Positions 17,964 through 25,878 of a stretch of DNA of 33,270 nt are shown here, piece after piece. This DNA comes from Microscillaceae bacterium (GTDB taxonomy: Bacteria; Bacteroidota; Bacteroidia; Cytophagales; Microscillaceae): contig DMXI01000240.1 in NCBI GenBank assembly GCA_003483885.1, forward strand, positions 1-33,270, given 5' to 3'. Position numbers and translations under genes: made by a program. How positions within the stretch are numbered: the first letter of the stretch is position 1; every line of letters begins with the position of its first letter. Below the pieces are notes generated by a model that saw nothing but the letters and a program-made list of their open reading frames with translations, was not told where the DNA came from and ran no database searches.

Positions 17964-18232
17964 CTCGTATATTACCCCATAGAGTCCTTCCGATCAACGC
18001 AATTGATACTCAGAGATTGGAAATATTTATTTTAGGGCAACCTCAAAATAGTACATTTTTGAGGCGGTTATCGAGGCTTTTTGTGGCGGTATCAAACGCG
18101 GGATAAAAAATAAATCCAAGCAATCAAAATATAATTATAATAATTTATAACAGTACTTTGTCAACAATAAAATCCCAATCTAACGCAAGTATAACATCTT
18201 ATTTGTGGCAAATAATGGCTAATACGCTTCAT

Positions 18233-18269
18233 TGGTTGTAAGAAATAATCAACGTCACTCAAACAACCA
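18233..18269 (+). promoter_or_regulatory. Leader inverted repeat of effector 6
   Basis: TGGTTGT (18233-18239) and ACAACCA (18263-18269) have a 23-base spacer and lie 13 bases before the ATG, exactly the geometry found before effector 5. The sequence from the right arm to the start codon is also nearly shared (CCATAAA...GCGTATGC). Confidence 0.5.
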
Positions 18270-18282
18270 TAAAATATTGCGT

Positions 18283-20691
18283 ATGCCCTCACCAATCCAA
18301 AAACAAAGCGACCAGGAGGCCAACCAACCTGCCCAATCGCACAAAATTGTCCAAAAAAAGGAAAGCCTTGGATCAAAACAAAAATCCACAATCCAGGCCA
18401 AGCAAACGCCTATACAAGCGAAACACAAGCCTATTCAGGCCAAGCATAAAACCATACAAGCCAAACAAAAGCCCATTCAAGCAAAGCAGACACCCATCCA
18501 AAGAAATAGCTCAAAAAGCACCATACAACGCAATACCCAGGGAGGTGATGACCTCAAAGAAAGAATGAGCGCCAAGTACAAAGTAGATCTTTCGGGGTAC
18601 AAAGAGCACCCCAACTCGTCTTTTCCGGGTACAGTAGGGGCCGATGCCACCATCCAGGGCAAAGACATTCACTATGGCCCTGGTAAATTTACCGAGCAAA
18701 ACCGTAAGCACGAATTTGGGCATGCCATAGACAATACAATCAATGGTACTCCTAAAGGTGATACCGTCATCAATGGCAAAAACATAGATACTACGCGTGA
18801 AAAAGTGGCTGAACAAATTGAAAATGCCCCTTTACCTAAAAGTGCCGAGGGAGGAACGCCTACCCAGATGAAGCAAAGTGATAGTACTACTCAAGCTTCT
18901 TCTACTATCCAAAATAAAGGAGTGATTCAACGAATGATTAAAATTGATAATGAAATCCCAACTTATGATACATTCGTGGCCGAAGTAAACAAGGAGATTC
19001 AAAGGCTGGATATAGGTGACGGAACGGCAGGGATAATAAGAAGTAGGTTGGGTGATGTGTACAAAAACCAAAAAAATGGTTTGTTGTTTGACTCCTGGGG
19101 AGATGCGGTGAGTTGGGCTGTGAAACCCGATGGTGACCCTCAGAACTTTGAAGTATCTGCCGAAGATCTGGAAAAACTCACCATCGAGCAAACAGAAACC
19201 TCTTTTGCCGATATTGTGGCAGAGCAAAACATTGTGTCTGACAAGGCAGCAGATGAGTTGACGCATTTGCCTCAGCCCCAGTCTCAAATGCCCCAAGAAC
19301 AAACTTCTGATAAAAAAGCGCACCCTCATGTGCATTTTGCCCCTAATATTGTTACTGAACAAAAGCAAGGATCACTTGTTCCAGACCTCTCAGATCATTC
19401 TATTAGTCTTGAAGACTCTATGGGTATCATCATCAGTAGAATTGATGGAGACCTTAGCCCTGCACAGGTTTCTGAAACTGACAAAGCCATGTGGTACAAA
19501 GAGTTGGTAACAAAAGCTAAGAAACAACACACTAAAAGTGTCAACAAAAAAAGACAAAAATCGCAAACTGATTTTTCACACTTATTACACAAAAGTGCAT
19601 CCAAAGGTTCTTTGAGTAATGTATTATTGTCTCTTAAACAAAAAAGCTTTGAGTATAGTAGTACCGATGATGTTTTGAAAAGAGCCCAAAGTCTGGATCC
19701 CTCGCCTAAAAAAGAAAGCTCCCCATTACCTACCAATACTGCCAGCTCGAGGGCATCAAAATTGAAAAAATCTCACACAAGAATGAATGTTACCAAACAA
19801 TCTAAAATCCCCCCAAGTAAACTCAAAAAGGCAAAATCATCCCGAAATGTTGATGAATCAAGAGAATCTGCAAGTATTGCACGGATGGTGCTTGATCAAA
19901 CCTTTAAGGCAGAAAGTTTTGAGGAGTACTTTGAGAAATTAACTATAGAAAGAGCAATTAAATTAATCGAGAAAGATTACCAGAAAAACAAACAAGAAAA
20001 AGAAGAGTTAGCCAATCAAAATTCCATTGAAATGAACGTGGAAGCCTTGGGACTCAAAAGGACTGATTATCCAGTAAAAGTTCCTGGTTTTGGAGAGTTT
20101 ACCATACAATATTTTACCAACCAATCACCCAGTGCGCATAGCAATATGGTAGCTTGGGTATCACACGGGGTAACGCTTACCCAGGGTGGTGTAAAAAATG
20201 TAGGTGGTGAAGTACAACGAAATTTTGCGTTTTTGGTAGAACATCACAAAAAATACGTCAGAGGTCAAGGTGCTACTGAACAATCACAGCAAACCTCCAA
20301 GGATACTTCGGAACTTTCTCATTATGCCGATAAGTTTTCAAAAGAATCGGATCAATTTGCCATGGGTACCAATGCTCCTGATTTGATCGTGGCTCCTCAC
20401 GATGAAGGAATCACTGAGGGAGATGCCGCAAACATTGGCCGTATGGCTCCTTTGTGTGATATTGCTATCTTGGCGAGTTTCAAACCAGACAAAAACTCAG
20501 GAAAAAGCCCTTATCCCAATGCTGCCCCTGGGTCAGTTCCTTTCGAGGCCCTATTGAAGAAACTACCTGCTCCTCTTAATCAAAAGAAAAACTTTTTGAT
20601 GGTAGTATGTAGGTCTGAATATGCACATTTAGGGAGTTCAGAGTTTGGCGCCCAAGAGCAAGGTCCACACGGTAAACTGCATAAGTGGTAG
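18283..20691 (+). CDS. eCIS-type effector 6: QAK repeats, DUF4157-like (type B), unassigned His/Cys (possibly Stv-like) C-terminal domain
   Basis: 802 residues from ATG 18283. The in-frame TTG at 18232 lies within the leader repeat shared with effector 5 and is rejected. Head: KIVQKKE, five IQAK(Q/H) repeats, PIQRN and TIQRN. The type B domain has HEFGH at 143-147 and DTTREKVAEQ. The linker is TQMKQ, TIQNK and VIQRMIK. A long low-complexity, Ser/Lys-rich and basic region (about 400-540) is probably disordered. The C-terminal 180 residues contain a WVSHG motif (His628), a LIVAPHDEGI strand, SVPFEALLKKL and a terminal FLMVVCRSEY (Cys776). The HG...CR order is reminiscent of Stv-like or caspase/CHAT-like domains, in which a His and a Cys form the active dyad, but I cannot assign it firmly. 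It is the last effector of the array and is closed by a strong bidirectional terminator. Confidence 0.85.
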   Translation: MPSPIQKQSDQEANQPAQSHKIVQKKESLGSKQKSTIQAKQTPIQAKHKPIQAKHKTIQAKQKPIQAKQTPIQRNSSKSTIQRNTQGGDDLKERMSAKYKVDLSGYKEHPNSSFPGTVGADATIQGKDIHYGPGKFTEQNRKHEFGHAIDNTINGTPKGDTVINGKNIDTTREKVAEQIENAPLPKSAEGGTPTQMKQSDSTTQASSTIQNKGVIQRMIKIDNEIPTYDTFVAEVNKEIQRLDIGDGTAGIIRSRLGDVYKNQKNGLLFDSWGDAVSWAVKPDGDPQNFEVSAEDLEKLTIEQTETSFADIVAEQNIVSDKAADELTHLPQPQSQMPQEQTSDKKAHPHVHFAPNIVTEQKQGSLVPDLSDHSISLEDSMGIIISRIDGDLSPAQVSETDKAMWYKELVTKAKKQHTKSVNKKRQKSQTDFSHLLHKSASKGSLSNVLLSLKQKSFEYSSTDDVLKRAQSLDPSPKKESSPLPTNTASSRASKLKKSHTRMNVTKQSKIPPSKLKKAKSSRNVDESRESASIARMVLDQTFKAESFEEYFEKLTIERAIKLIEKDYQKNKQEKEELANQNSIEMNVEALGLKRTDYPVKVPGFGEFTIQYFTNQSPSAHSNMVAWVSHGVTLTQGGVKNVGGEVQRNFAFLVEHHKKYVRGQGATEQSQQTSKDTSELSHYADKFSKESDQFAMGTNAPDLIVAPHDEGITEGDAANIGRMAPLCDIAILASFKPDKNSGKSPYPNAAPGSVPFEALLKKLPAPLNQKKNFLMVVCRSEYAHLGSSEFGAQEQGPHGKLHKW

Positions 20692-20710
20692 CTGGTAGAT
20701 ATCTATGTGT

Positions 20711-20753
20711 AAAAGGCCTCATTATTCACCAAACGAGAGTTTTGAGGCCTTTT
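20711..20753. terminator. Bidirectional intrinsic terminator between effector 6 and the DUF3179 gene
   Basis: AAAAGGCCTCA (20711-20721) pairs perfectly with TGAGGCCTTTT (20743-20753), an 11-bp stem with A-rich and T-rich outer flanks. It lies between two convergent genes and can serve both strands. Confidence 0.85.
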
Positions 20754-20773
20754 ATTTTCAATTTTCAACGGTT

Positions 20774-21910
20774 TTACTCCTGATACAGTTCACTATCGTC
20801 AGGATGAAAGGCAAACCAAGCAAAAGCAAAGTGGTTGCCATAACGCAGTCGACGGAGCTTTTTGCCTTGATGCTTTCCGGCAATGCAATGCCCAGTAATG
20901 TCCCACACTGAACCAGTTTGTTGATCTGTAAAACCTTGTTTAGCTTTTTTGAAAGTGAGCACTTGTCCATTAACCTTGGCATCAAACACGGTGGTAGTGC
21001 CTATGTTTTTAGAAGCCTGAATGTCTTGTTTATCTAAAATAGAGCGGGTGCCATATTGATGAAAAATCACCAGGTTTTTGCGTTTAAATCGGTCATTGAT
21101 TACTCCCCATTTTTGAATAATTTTCAAAGGGTAAATCTTATACTTCCCTTGAAAATAAATATCAATCACCCGCTCCATGGCAGGCAAACGACTATCTACC
21201 TTACCTTTGAACAAGCGAGGCTGTACGCTGGAATCATACCCTTTGTAATAATTTTTGCCATAACGTTTTTTCATTTTCTCAAATCCAGTATCCGTAGAAA
21301 GTACCTCGCCTTTGGGATAAGTCTTAAAAAACTCTTTGAGAGAAATGATCTGCGCATCCAACTGGGTAAGCGTAGCCCCAGCCAATTTCCCTACCACGGC
21401 TTCGCCTACGATCTGCTGCCACCAAGTTTGGGTTTGGCGATCCCACATCACCATATCGCTTTTGCGTAACATGCCCGAAACCCCAAAATCTAATATATAT
21501 TTTTTGCCTTTATAAGTTAATCTGCGATCAAAAATAATGGCCGCATTACACAACGGGCAATAAGTAGCCGTCACGGGCACCTCCCCTATTTTGTCGTTTA
21601 CTATTTCGTGGTAAGTCAACACATTCAATGGATAGGCTTTAGCCACACCCTCTATTTCCAGGGCAATCACAGGTTCGTGTTCAAAGTAGTTTTGTAGCGC
21701 TTGTTTTTGGGTAAAAAACTTGGGACGATCAATGGGTGGAATACCATCACGGGGCAACAAGGCTTTGAACTCTTCTAAGGGCACCGTATGGATGGTGGTA
21801 TCGGTTTTCCAACGCTTGTCTAGTTTATCAGGGTTTTGTACTTGCGCCCAATTAGGCAAAGCGAAACACACAAAAAAAGCAAATAAGCAAAAGGGTCGTA
21901 GTTTTTTCAT
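20774..21910 (-). CDS. DUF3179 domain-containing secreted protein
   Basis: 378 residues from ATG 21910. A signal peptide is evident: MKKLRPFCLFAFFVCFALPNWAQ, with cleavage expected after WAQ. The mature part has the DUF3179 hallmarks: IPPIDRPKF, PVIALEIEGVAKAYPLNVLTYHEIVND, the paired cysteines of VTATYCPLCNAAIIFDRRL, LDFGVSGMLRKSDMVMWDRQTQTWWQQ, and a C-terminal GSVWDITGHCIAGKHQGKKL with FAWFAFHP. Length is normal for the family. The function of DUF3179 is not established; the CPLC motif could bind metal or form a disulfide. It is convergent with effector 6 and divergent from the his leader, so it is probably a single-gene unit. Confidence 0.9.
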   Translation of the reverse strand: MKKLRPFCLFAFFVCFALPNWAQVQNPDKLDKRWKTDTTIHTVPLEEFKALLPRDGIPPIDRPKFFTQKQALQNYFEHEPVIALEIEGVAKAYPLNVLTYHEIVNDKIGEVPVTATYCPLCNAAIIFDRRLTYKGKKYILDFGVSGMLRKSDMVMWDRQTQTWWQQIVGEAVVGKLAGATLTQLDAQIISLKEFFKTYPKGEVLSTDTGFEKMKKRYGKNYYKGYDSSVQPRLFKGKVDSRLPAMERVIDIYFQGKYKIYPLKIIQKWGVINDRFKRKNLVIFHQYGTRSILDKQDIQASKNIGTTTVFDAKVNGQVLTFKKAKQGFTDQQTGSVWDITGHCIAGKHQGKKLRRLRYGNHFAFAWFAFHPDDSELYQE

Positions 21911-22071
21911 CGGTAGATAGATTTAGAACGTTTTGTGGGCAAAACACCCAGGTAAATAGATTAGTTCCAGCCGTTTGAGGCCAACAACTGCCAATGATCT
22001 AATCAGTAACGCAACCTCAAAACCTACTACATTTATTTCTCATCCATTAGGAATTCCCAATCCTTTTATTT

Positions 22072-22079
22072 TATATTTG
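22072..22079 (+). promoter_or_regulatory. Candidate -7 box for the his operon
   Basis: TATATTTG matches the Bacteroidota -7 consensus TAnnTTTG. It lies 39 bases before the leader-peptide ATG. No convincing TTG -33 element is found at the usual distance, so this is tentative. Confidence 0.4.
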
Positions 22080-22117
22080 CCGCAAATCAATTCATCATTT
22101 ACAAAATCTTATTTGTA

Positions 22118-22276
22118 ATGAATTTTATAACTCAAAAATATCTCTTACGTTCCTGCACTACTATACAGGAAGCTCCCATAGCATCCAATGCTACGCCTAC
22201 GCTTACTACACCTTCTGCAACCATTACCCCTGCTCATCACCATTCTCATCATTTGGCGCACCATCATTGCCATTAA
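22118..22276 (+). CDS. His-rich leader peptide of the histidine operon
   Basis: 52 codons from ATG 22118 to TAA 22274-22276, starting MNFITQKYLLRSC. The last 13 residues are HHHSHHLAHHHCH, nine of them His, immediately before the stop. A run of His codons just ahead of the his genes is the hallmark of attenuation by ribosome stalling: low charged tRNA-His stalls translation and changes downstream RNA folding. A hairpin follows at 22284-22326, and hisG starts 229 bases after the leader stop. A composition this extreme upstream of hisG is very unlikely by chance. Confidence 0.85.
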   Translation: MNFITQKYLLRSCTTIQEAPIASNATPTLTTPSATITPAHHHSHHLAHHHCH

Positions 22277-22283
22277 TTTTTTA

Positions 22284-22326
22284 AGTTTGTCTTTTCCCGT
22301 TTTATCGGGCCTCCATCGGGCAAACT
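22284..22326 (+). promoter_or_regulatory. Hairpin after the his leader peptide (candidate attenuator)
   Basis: AGTTTGTCT (22284-22292) pairs with GGGCAAACT (22318-22326), including two G-U pairs. Inside is a smaller stem, CCCG/CGGG (22296-22309). The U-rich stretch is some 15-30 bases further on (22340-22356), so which structure acts as terminator is not clear. Its position right after the His codons supports a regulatory role. Confidence 0.5.
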
Positions 22327-22505
22327 AAACAATTCCATCTAAAATTTTCTTTTTATTTTCTGACCGCGTGTTGGCTCATCGCAATTCGTTGCAAGCGTCG
22401 ATATGTTTAGGTCTAAATATGCCTTGTTTGTGGTATAGTCCTCGTCAGAAAGTAAGTATTTATTATAGAAACTATCATTCAAAACTCATAACCGACATTG
22501 CTCTC

Positions 22506-23366
22506 ATGGAGACAAAAATCAAAATTGCGATTCAAAAATCCGGAAGATTATACGAAGACTCAGTAGCTTTACTCAAAGAATGCGGCATTCGCTTTAGTGC
22601 TTATGGCAGCCGTTTAAAAGCCGAGGCCAGAAACTTCCCAGCGGAAATTCTATTTTTAAGGGTTTCGGACATCCCTGCCTATGTAGAAGAAGGCATTGTA
22701 GATATTGGTATTATTGGCGAAAACGTGCACATCGAGAAAAACAAGAACATCAATGTCATTGACTATTTGGGTTTTTCGAAATGCCGGGTTTCATTGGCTG
22801 TCAAGCGTGAATTAGAATACGAAGGCCTTAGTTATTTTGAAGGCAAAAGAGTGGCTACCTCTTACCCTCACACGCTGAAAACTTTCTTTGAAGAAAAAAA
22901 TATCAATGTAGATGTACACCTGATCAGCGGTTCGGTAGAAATTGCCCCTAGCATTGGGCTGGCCGACGCGGTGTGCGACATTGTAAGTACTGGAAGTACC
23001 TTGTTGAGCAATGGCCTAAAAGAGGTGGAAACCATTCTAAAATCACAAGCGGTGTTAGTAGCCAACCAAAATCTCAGTGAGGCAAAACAGGCTTTGCTGG
23101 ATAAGCTCATGTTTCGCATCAAGGCTTACAAAAAGGCCAAAAACACCAAATACATCTTGCTCAACGCCCCCAACGACAAGTTAGACGATATTGTAAGCAT
23201 CATCCCTGGAATGAAAAGCCCTACGATTTTACCGTTGGCTGAGGAAGGCTGGAGTTCGGTACATTCAGTAATTAATGAAGATGATTTTTGGAACATCATT
23301 GACCAATTGCAAGAAAAAGGAGCAGGCGGTATTTTGATTGTACCTATTGAAAAAATGATTGTATAA
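22506..23366 (+). CDS. hisG: ATP phosphoribosyltransferase (HisG, long form)
   Basis: 286 residues. It catalyses the first step of histidine synthesis, joining ATP and PRPP to give phosphoribosyl-ATP, in the cytoplasm. The start METKIKIAIQKSGRLYEDS fits the family. An upstream TTG-initiated extension (22368) lies in the leader and is rejected. Visible landmarks are VSDIPAYVEEGIVDIGIIGENV, the PRPP-binding DAVCDIVSTGSTLLSNGL near residues 155-175, and a C-terminal regulatory segment (IPGMKSPTILPL, then GAGGILIVPIEKM). That segment makes it the long, self-contained form, which is feedback-inhibited by histidine and needs no HisZ. It is the first gene of the operon and lies 59 bases before hisD. 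Confidence 0.97.
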   Translation: METKIKIAIQKSGRLYEDSVALLKECGIRFSAYGSRLKAEARNFPAEILFLRVSDIPAYVEEGIVDIGIIGENVHIEKNKNINVIDYLGFSKCRVSLAVKRELEYEGLSYFEGKRVATSYPHTLKTFFEEKNINVDVHLISGSVEIAPSIGLADAVCDIVSTGSTLLSNGLKEVETILKSQAVLVANQNLSEAKQALLDKLMFRIKAYKKAKNTKYILLNAPNDKLDDIVSIIPGMKSPTILPLAEEGWSSVHSVINEDDFWNIIDQLQEKGAGGILIVPIEKMIV

Positions 23367-23377
23367 AAAAGCGCTCA

Positions 23378-23416
23378 GTCGACAGTCGGCGGTGGACTGT
23401 TGACTGTGAACAATAG
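23378..23416. repeat. Short GACTGT/GTTGAC-type repeats between hisG and hisD
   Basis: The gap contains repeated words of the type AGTCGACAGTC, GGACTGTTGACTGTGAAC. Similar words (CAGTCAATGATTGACCGTTGACT) lie just before hisB at about 26229-26251. They may be a simple dispersed intergenic repeat. No function is evident. Confidence 0.35.
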
Positions 23417-23425
23417 ACTAAAAAT

Positions 23426-24706
23426 ATGAAAGACATTATTATAAATCCGCCCCAAAGTGAATGGAAAACCATTGGCAAACGGGCTACCATAGAAGCGGAC
23501 ATCATTGAGACTCAGGTACAGGCTATTTTGGATAAAGTAGCCCAGGAAGGCGACCAGGCTTTGTATTATTTCAACGAAAAATTTGATCAGAGCAAAATTG
23601 ATCAATTAGCCGTAAGCCCTGCCGAGGTAGAGGCCGCAGAACAAATGCTGGAAGATTCGCTCAAACAAGCCATTCAGCAGGCCTACCAAAACATTCGTAC
23701 CTTTCACGAGGCCCAAAAAGAACCCTTAAAAAAGATAGAAACTATCGATGGCGTCACTTGTTGGCGAAAAAGTGTAGCCATCGATAAAGTAGGGCTATAC
23801 ATCCCAGGGGGCACTGCACCTTTGTTTTCGACGGTGTTGATGCTGGGGGCACCCGCCAAAATCGCAGGCTGTAAAGAAATTGTGCTTTGCTCCCCTCCCA
23901 ACAAAGAAGGAAGCATTCACCCTGCCATTTTGTATGCCGCCAAAGTAGTCGGCATTGAGCAAATATACAAGGTAGGCGGTGCTCAAGCCATTGCTGCTTT
24001 AGGGTATGGTACCGAAAGTATTCCACAGACTTACAAGATATTTGGCCCTGGTAATCAATACGTTACAACTGCTAAAACTTTGCTGGCTAAAAGAGGTACT
24101 GCCATCGACATGCCTGCGGGTCCTTCTGAACTAGCCGTGATTGCCGACGAAACCTGTGTGCCGGCTTATGTAGCGGCCGACCTACTTTCTCAGGCGGAAC
24201 ACGGGGTAGATAGTCAGGTAGTATTGATTGCTACCAGCCAACAGGTGGCCGAACAAGTGCAAGCTGAGGTAACACGCCAAGTGGCCAGTTTGCCACGCCG
24301 AGAAATTGCCGAAAAAGCTCTAGAAAACAGCAAAGTAGTGGTATTTGAGGCTTTGGATCAAGCCGTGGCATTTAGCAATGATTACGCACCCGAACACTTA
24401 ATTATTGCTACCCAAAACTTTGAAGAGGTAGGCGAACAAATTACCAATGCGGGATCGGTATTTTTAGGAAACTTTGCTCCAGAATCGGCTGGAGATTATG
24501 CTTCTGGCACCAATCACACTTTGCCTACCAATGGATTTGCTCAAGCATTTAGTGGCGTGTCGCTAGACAGTTTTTATAAAAAAATCACTTTCCAACACTT
24601 GACAAGGGCTGGTTTGCAAAACATTGCCCAAACGGTAGAAACGATGGCATCAGCAGAGCTACTCACCGCGCACCAACGGGCGGTAAGTATTCGCTTTGAA
24701 AAATAA
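23426..24706 (+). CDS. hisD: Histidinol dehydrogenase (HisD)
   Basis: 426 residues, full family length. It oxidises L-histidinol twice with NAD to histidine, the last steps of the pathway, using a zinc ion. Clear motifs are DKVGLYIPGGTAPLFSTVLM, VGGAQAIAALGYGTESIP (Rossmann part), FGPGNQYVTTAK, DMPAGPSELAVIAD, the metal-binding LLSQAEHGVDSQ, APEHLII, and GSVFLGNFAPESAGDYASGTNHTLPT. The gene follows hisG by 59 bases and precedes hisC by 89, consistent with one transcript under the His leader. Confidence 0.97.
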   Translation: MKDIIINPPQSEWKTIGKRATIEADIIETQVQAILDKVAQEGDQALYYFNEKFDQSKIDQLAVSPAEVEAAEQMLEDSLKQAIQQAYQNIRTFHEAQKEPLKKIETIDGVTCWRKSVAIDKVGLYIPGGTAPLFSTVLMLGAPAKIAGCKEIVLCSPPNKEGSIHPAILYAAKVVGIEQIYKVGGAQAIAALGYGTESIPQTYKIFGPGNQYVTTAKTLLAKRGTAIDMPAGPSELAVIADETCVPAYVAADLLSQAEHGVDSQVVLIATSQQVAEQVQAEVTRQVASLPRREIAEKALENSKVVVFEALDQAVAFSNDYAPEHLIIATQNFEEVGEQITNAGSVFLGNFAPESAGDYASGTNHTLPTNGFAQAFSGVSLDSFYKKITFQHLTRAGLQNIAQTVETMASAELLTAHQRAVSIRFEK

Positions 24707-24752
24707 CTTCGAGTTATTGATTGGTTGATGAACTATTAAAATATCTTCAAAG

Positions 24753-24776
24753 GGCACACGCGAGGACGCGTGCGCC
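24753..24776 (+). promoter_or_regulatory. GC-rich hairpin between hisD and hisC
   Basis: GGCACACGCG and CGCGTGCGCC pair with a single mismatch around a four-base loop, 20 bases before the hisC start. No U-tract follows, so it is not a terminator. It might affect RNA stability or hisC translation (inference). Confidence 0.4.
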
Positions 24777-24795
24777 AGCAAATGATTGTGGACTA

Positions 24796-25878
24796 ATGAA
24801 AACATTTAACTTAGAAAAACTGGTACGCCCCAATATCTGGGCCCTGAAGCCTTACTCTTCGGCCCGGGATGAATTTGTCATAGAAGACGATACGGCTACT
24901 CAAAACGCGTTGACTTTTTTGGACGCCAATGAAAATCCGTTAGGATCGGTAGGCAATGCCCCCAACAACCGCTACCCTGACCCCTACCAGCGTCATTTGA
25001 AACAAGCATTGAGTACAGTAAAACAAGTAGCCGAGGAACGTATCTTTTTGGGCAATGGCAGCGACGAAGCGGTAGATTTATTGTTTCGAGTGTTTTGTAT
25101 CCCTGGTCAGGATAAAATCCTCATTACCCCTCCTACTTATGGTATGTATCAAGTCAGTGCTGATATCAATCATGTAGGAGTAGACAAGGTATTGCTCAAT
25201 GAAGACTTTAGCTTGCCTACCGAAAAAGTATTAGAGGTAGCCCAAAATAATGATTATAAAATGATCTTTTTGTGCAACCCCAACAATCCTACGGGTAATG
25301 CCATTGCTCCGCAGGAAGCCTTTGAAAAAATATTGAATGCATACCAGGGAATTGTAGTCATAGACGAGGCTTATATAGATTTTGCGGCTTTTCCTTCGAT
25401 GACCGGCTTGCTGGATCGATATCCCAATTTGGTGATTTTACAAACCTTTTCTAAAGCTTGGGGATTGGCCAACTTACGCCTGGGGATGGCTTTTGCTTCT
25501 CCTGAGATCATTGGCTTGCTCAATAAAGTAAAACCTCCTTATAACATCAATGGCCTTACTCAAGAACTAGGACTCAAGGCGCTTGAGCATCTGGATCAAA
25601 AAAATGAGTTTGTTGCCGAAATTCATCGACAAAGGGCTTGGTTGTATGCACAACTCCCTCAGTTTGACTTTATCCAGAAGATTTATCCGTCGGAAACTAA
25701 TTTTATTTTATTCAAAACCACTCAGCCTAAACGATTGTATGATTATTTGGTGCAACATCAGGTAATCGTACGCAATAGATCTACTCAACCTTTGTGCGAA
25801 GGATGCCTGCGGATTTCGGTGGGTACTGAAACAGAAAATCAACGCTTGGTTGCACTGATGAAAAGTTTCGATGGTTGA
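24796..25878 (+). CDS. hisC: Histidinol-phosphate aminotransferase (HisC)
   Basis: 360 residues from ATG 24796 (MKTFNLEKLVRPNIWALKPYSSARDEF). An in-frame TTG at 24721 would read through the GC-rich hairpin and is rejected. It is a PLP fold-type I enzyme that transaminates imidazole-acetol phosphate with glutamate. Motifs: LDANENPLG near the N-terminus, NRYPDPYQ, FLGNGSDEAVDLLFR, CNPNNPTGN, VVIDEAYIDF, the PLP-lysine motif FSKAWGLANLRLG (Lys220), and CLRISVGTETEN near the end. It is followed by an unusual 381-base gap before hisB. Confidence 0.97.
   Translation: MKTFNLEKLVRPNIWALKPYSSARDEFVIEDDTATQNALTFLDANENPLGSVGNAPNNRYPDPYQRHLKQALSTVKQVAEERIFLGNGSDEAVDLLFRVFCIPGQDKILITPPTYGMYQVSADINHVGVDKVLLNEDFSLPTEKVLEVAQNNDYKMIFLCNPNNPTGNAIAPQEAFEKILNAYQGIVVIDEAYIDFAAFPSMTGLLDRYPNLVILQTFSKAWGLANLRLGMAFASPEIIGLLNKVKPPYNINGLTQELGLKALEHLDQKNEFVAEIHRQRAWLYAQLPQFDFIQKIYPSETNFILFKTTQPKRLYDYLVQHQVIVRNRSTQPLCEGCLRISVGTETENQRLVALMKSFDG

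Noticed and set aside
17912..18106. 64-codon + strand frame between effectors 5 and 6, a candidate immunity gene
   Set aside because: It contains the terminator-like hairpin at 17932-17963 and has no recognisable features or counterpart in the other gaps.
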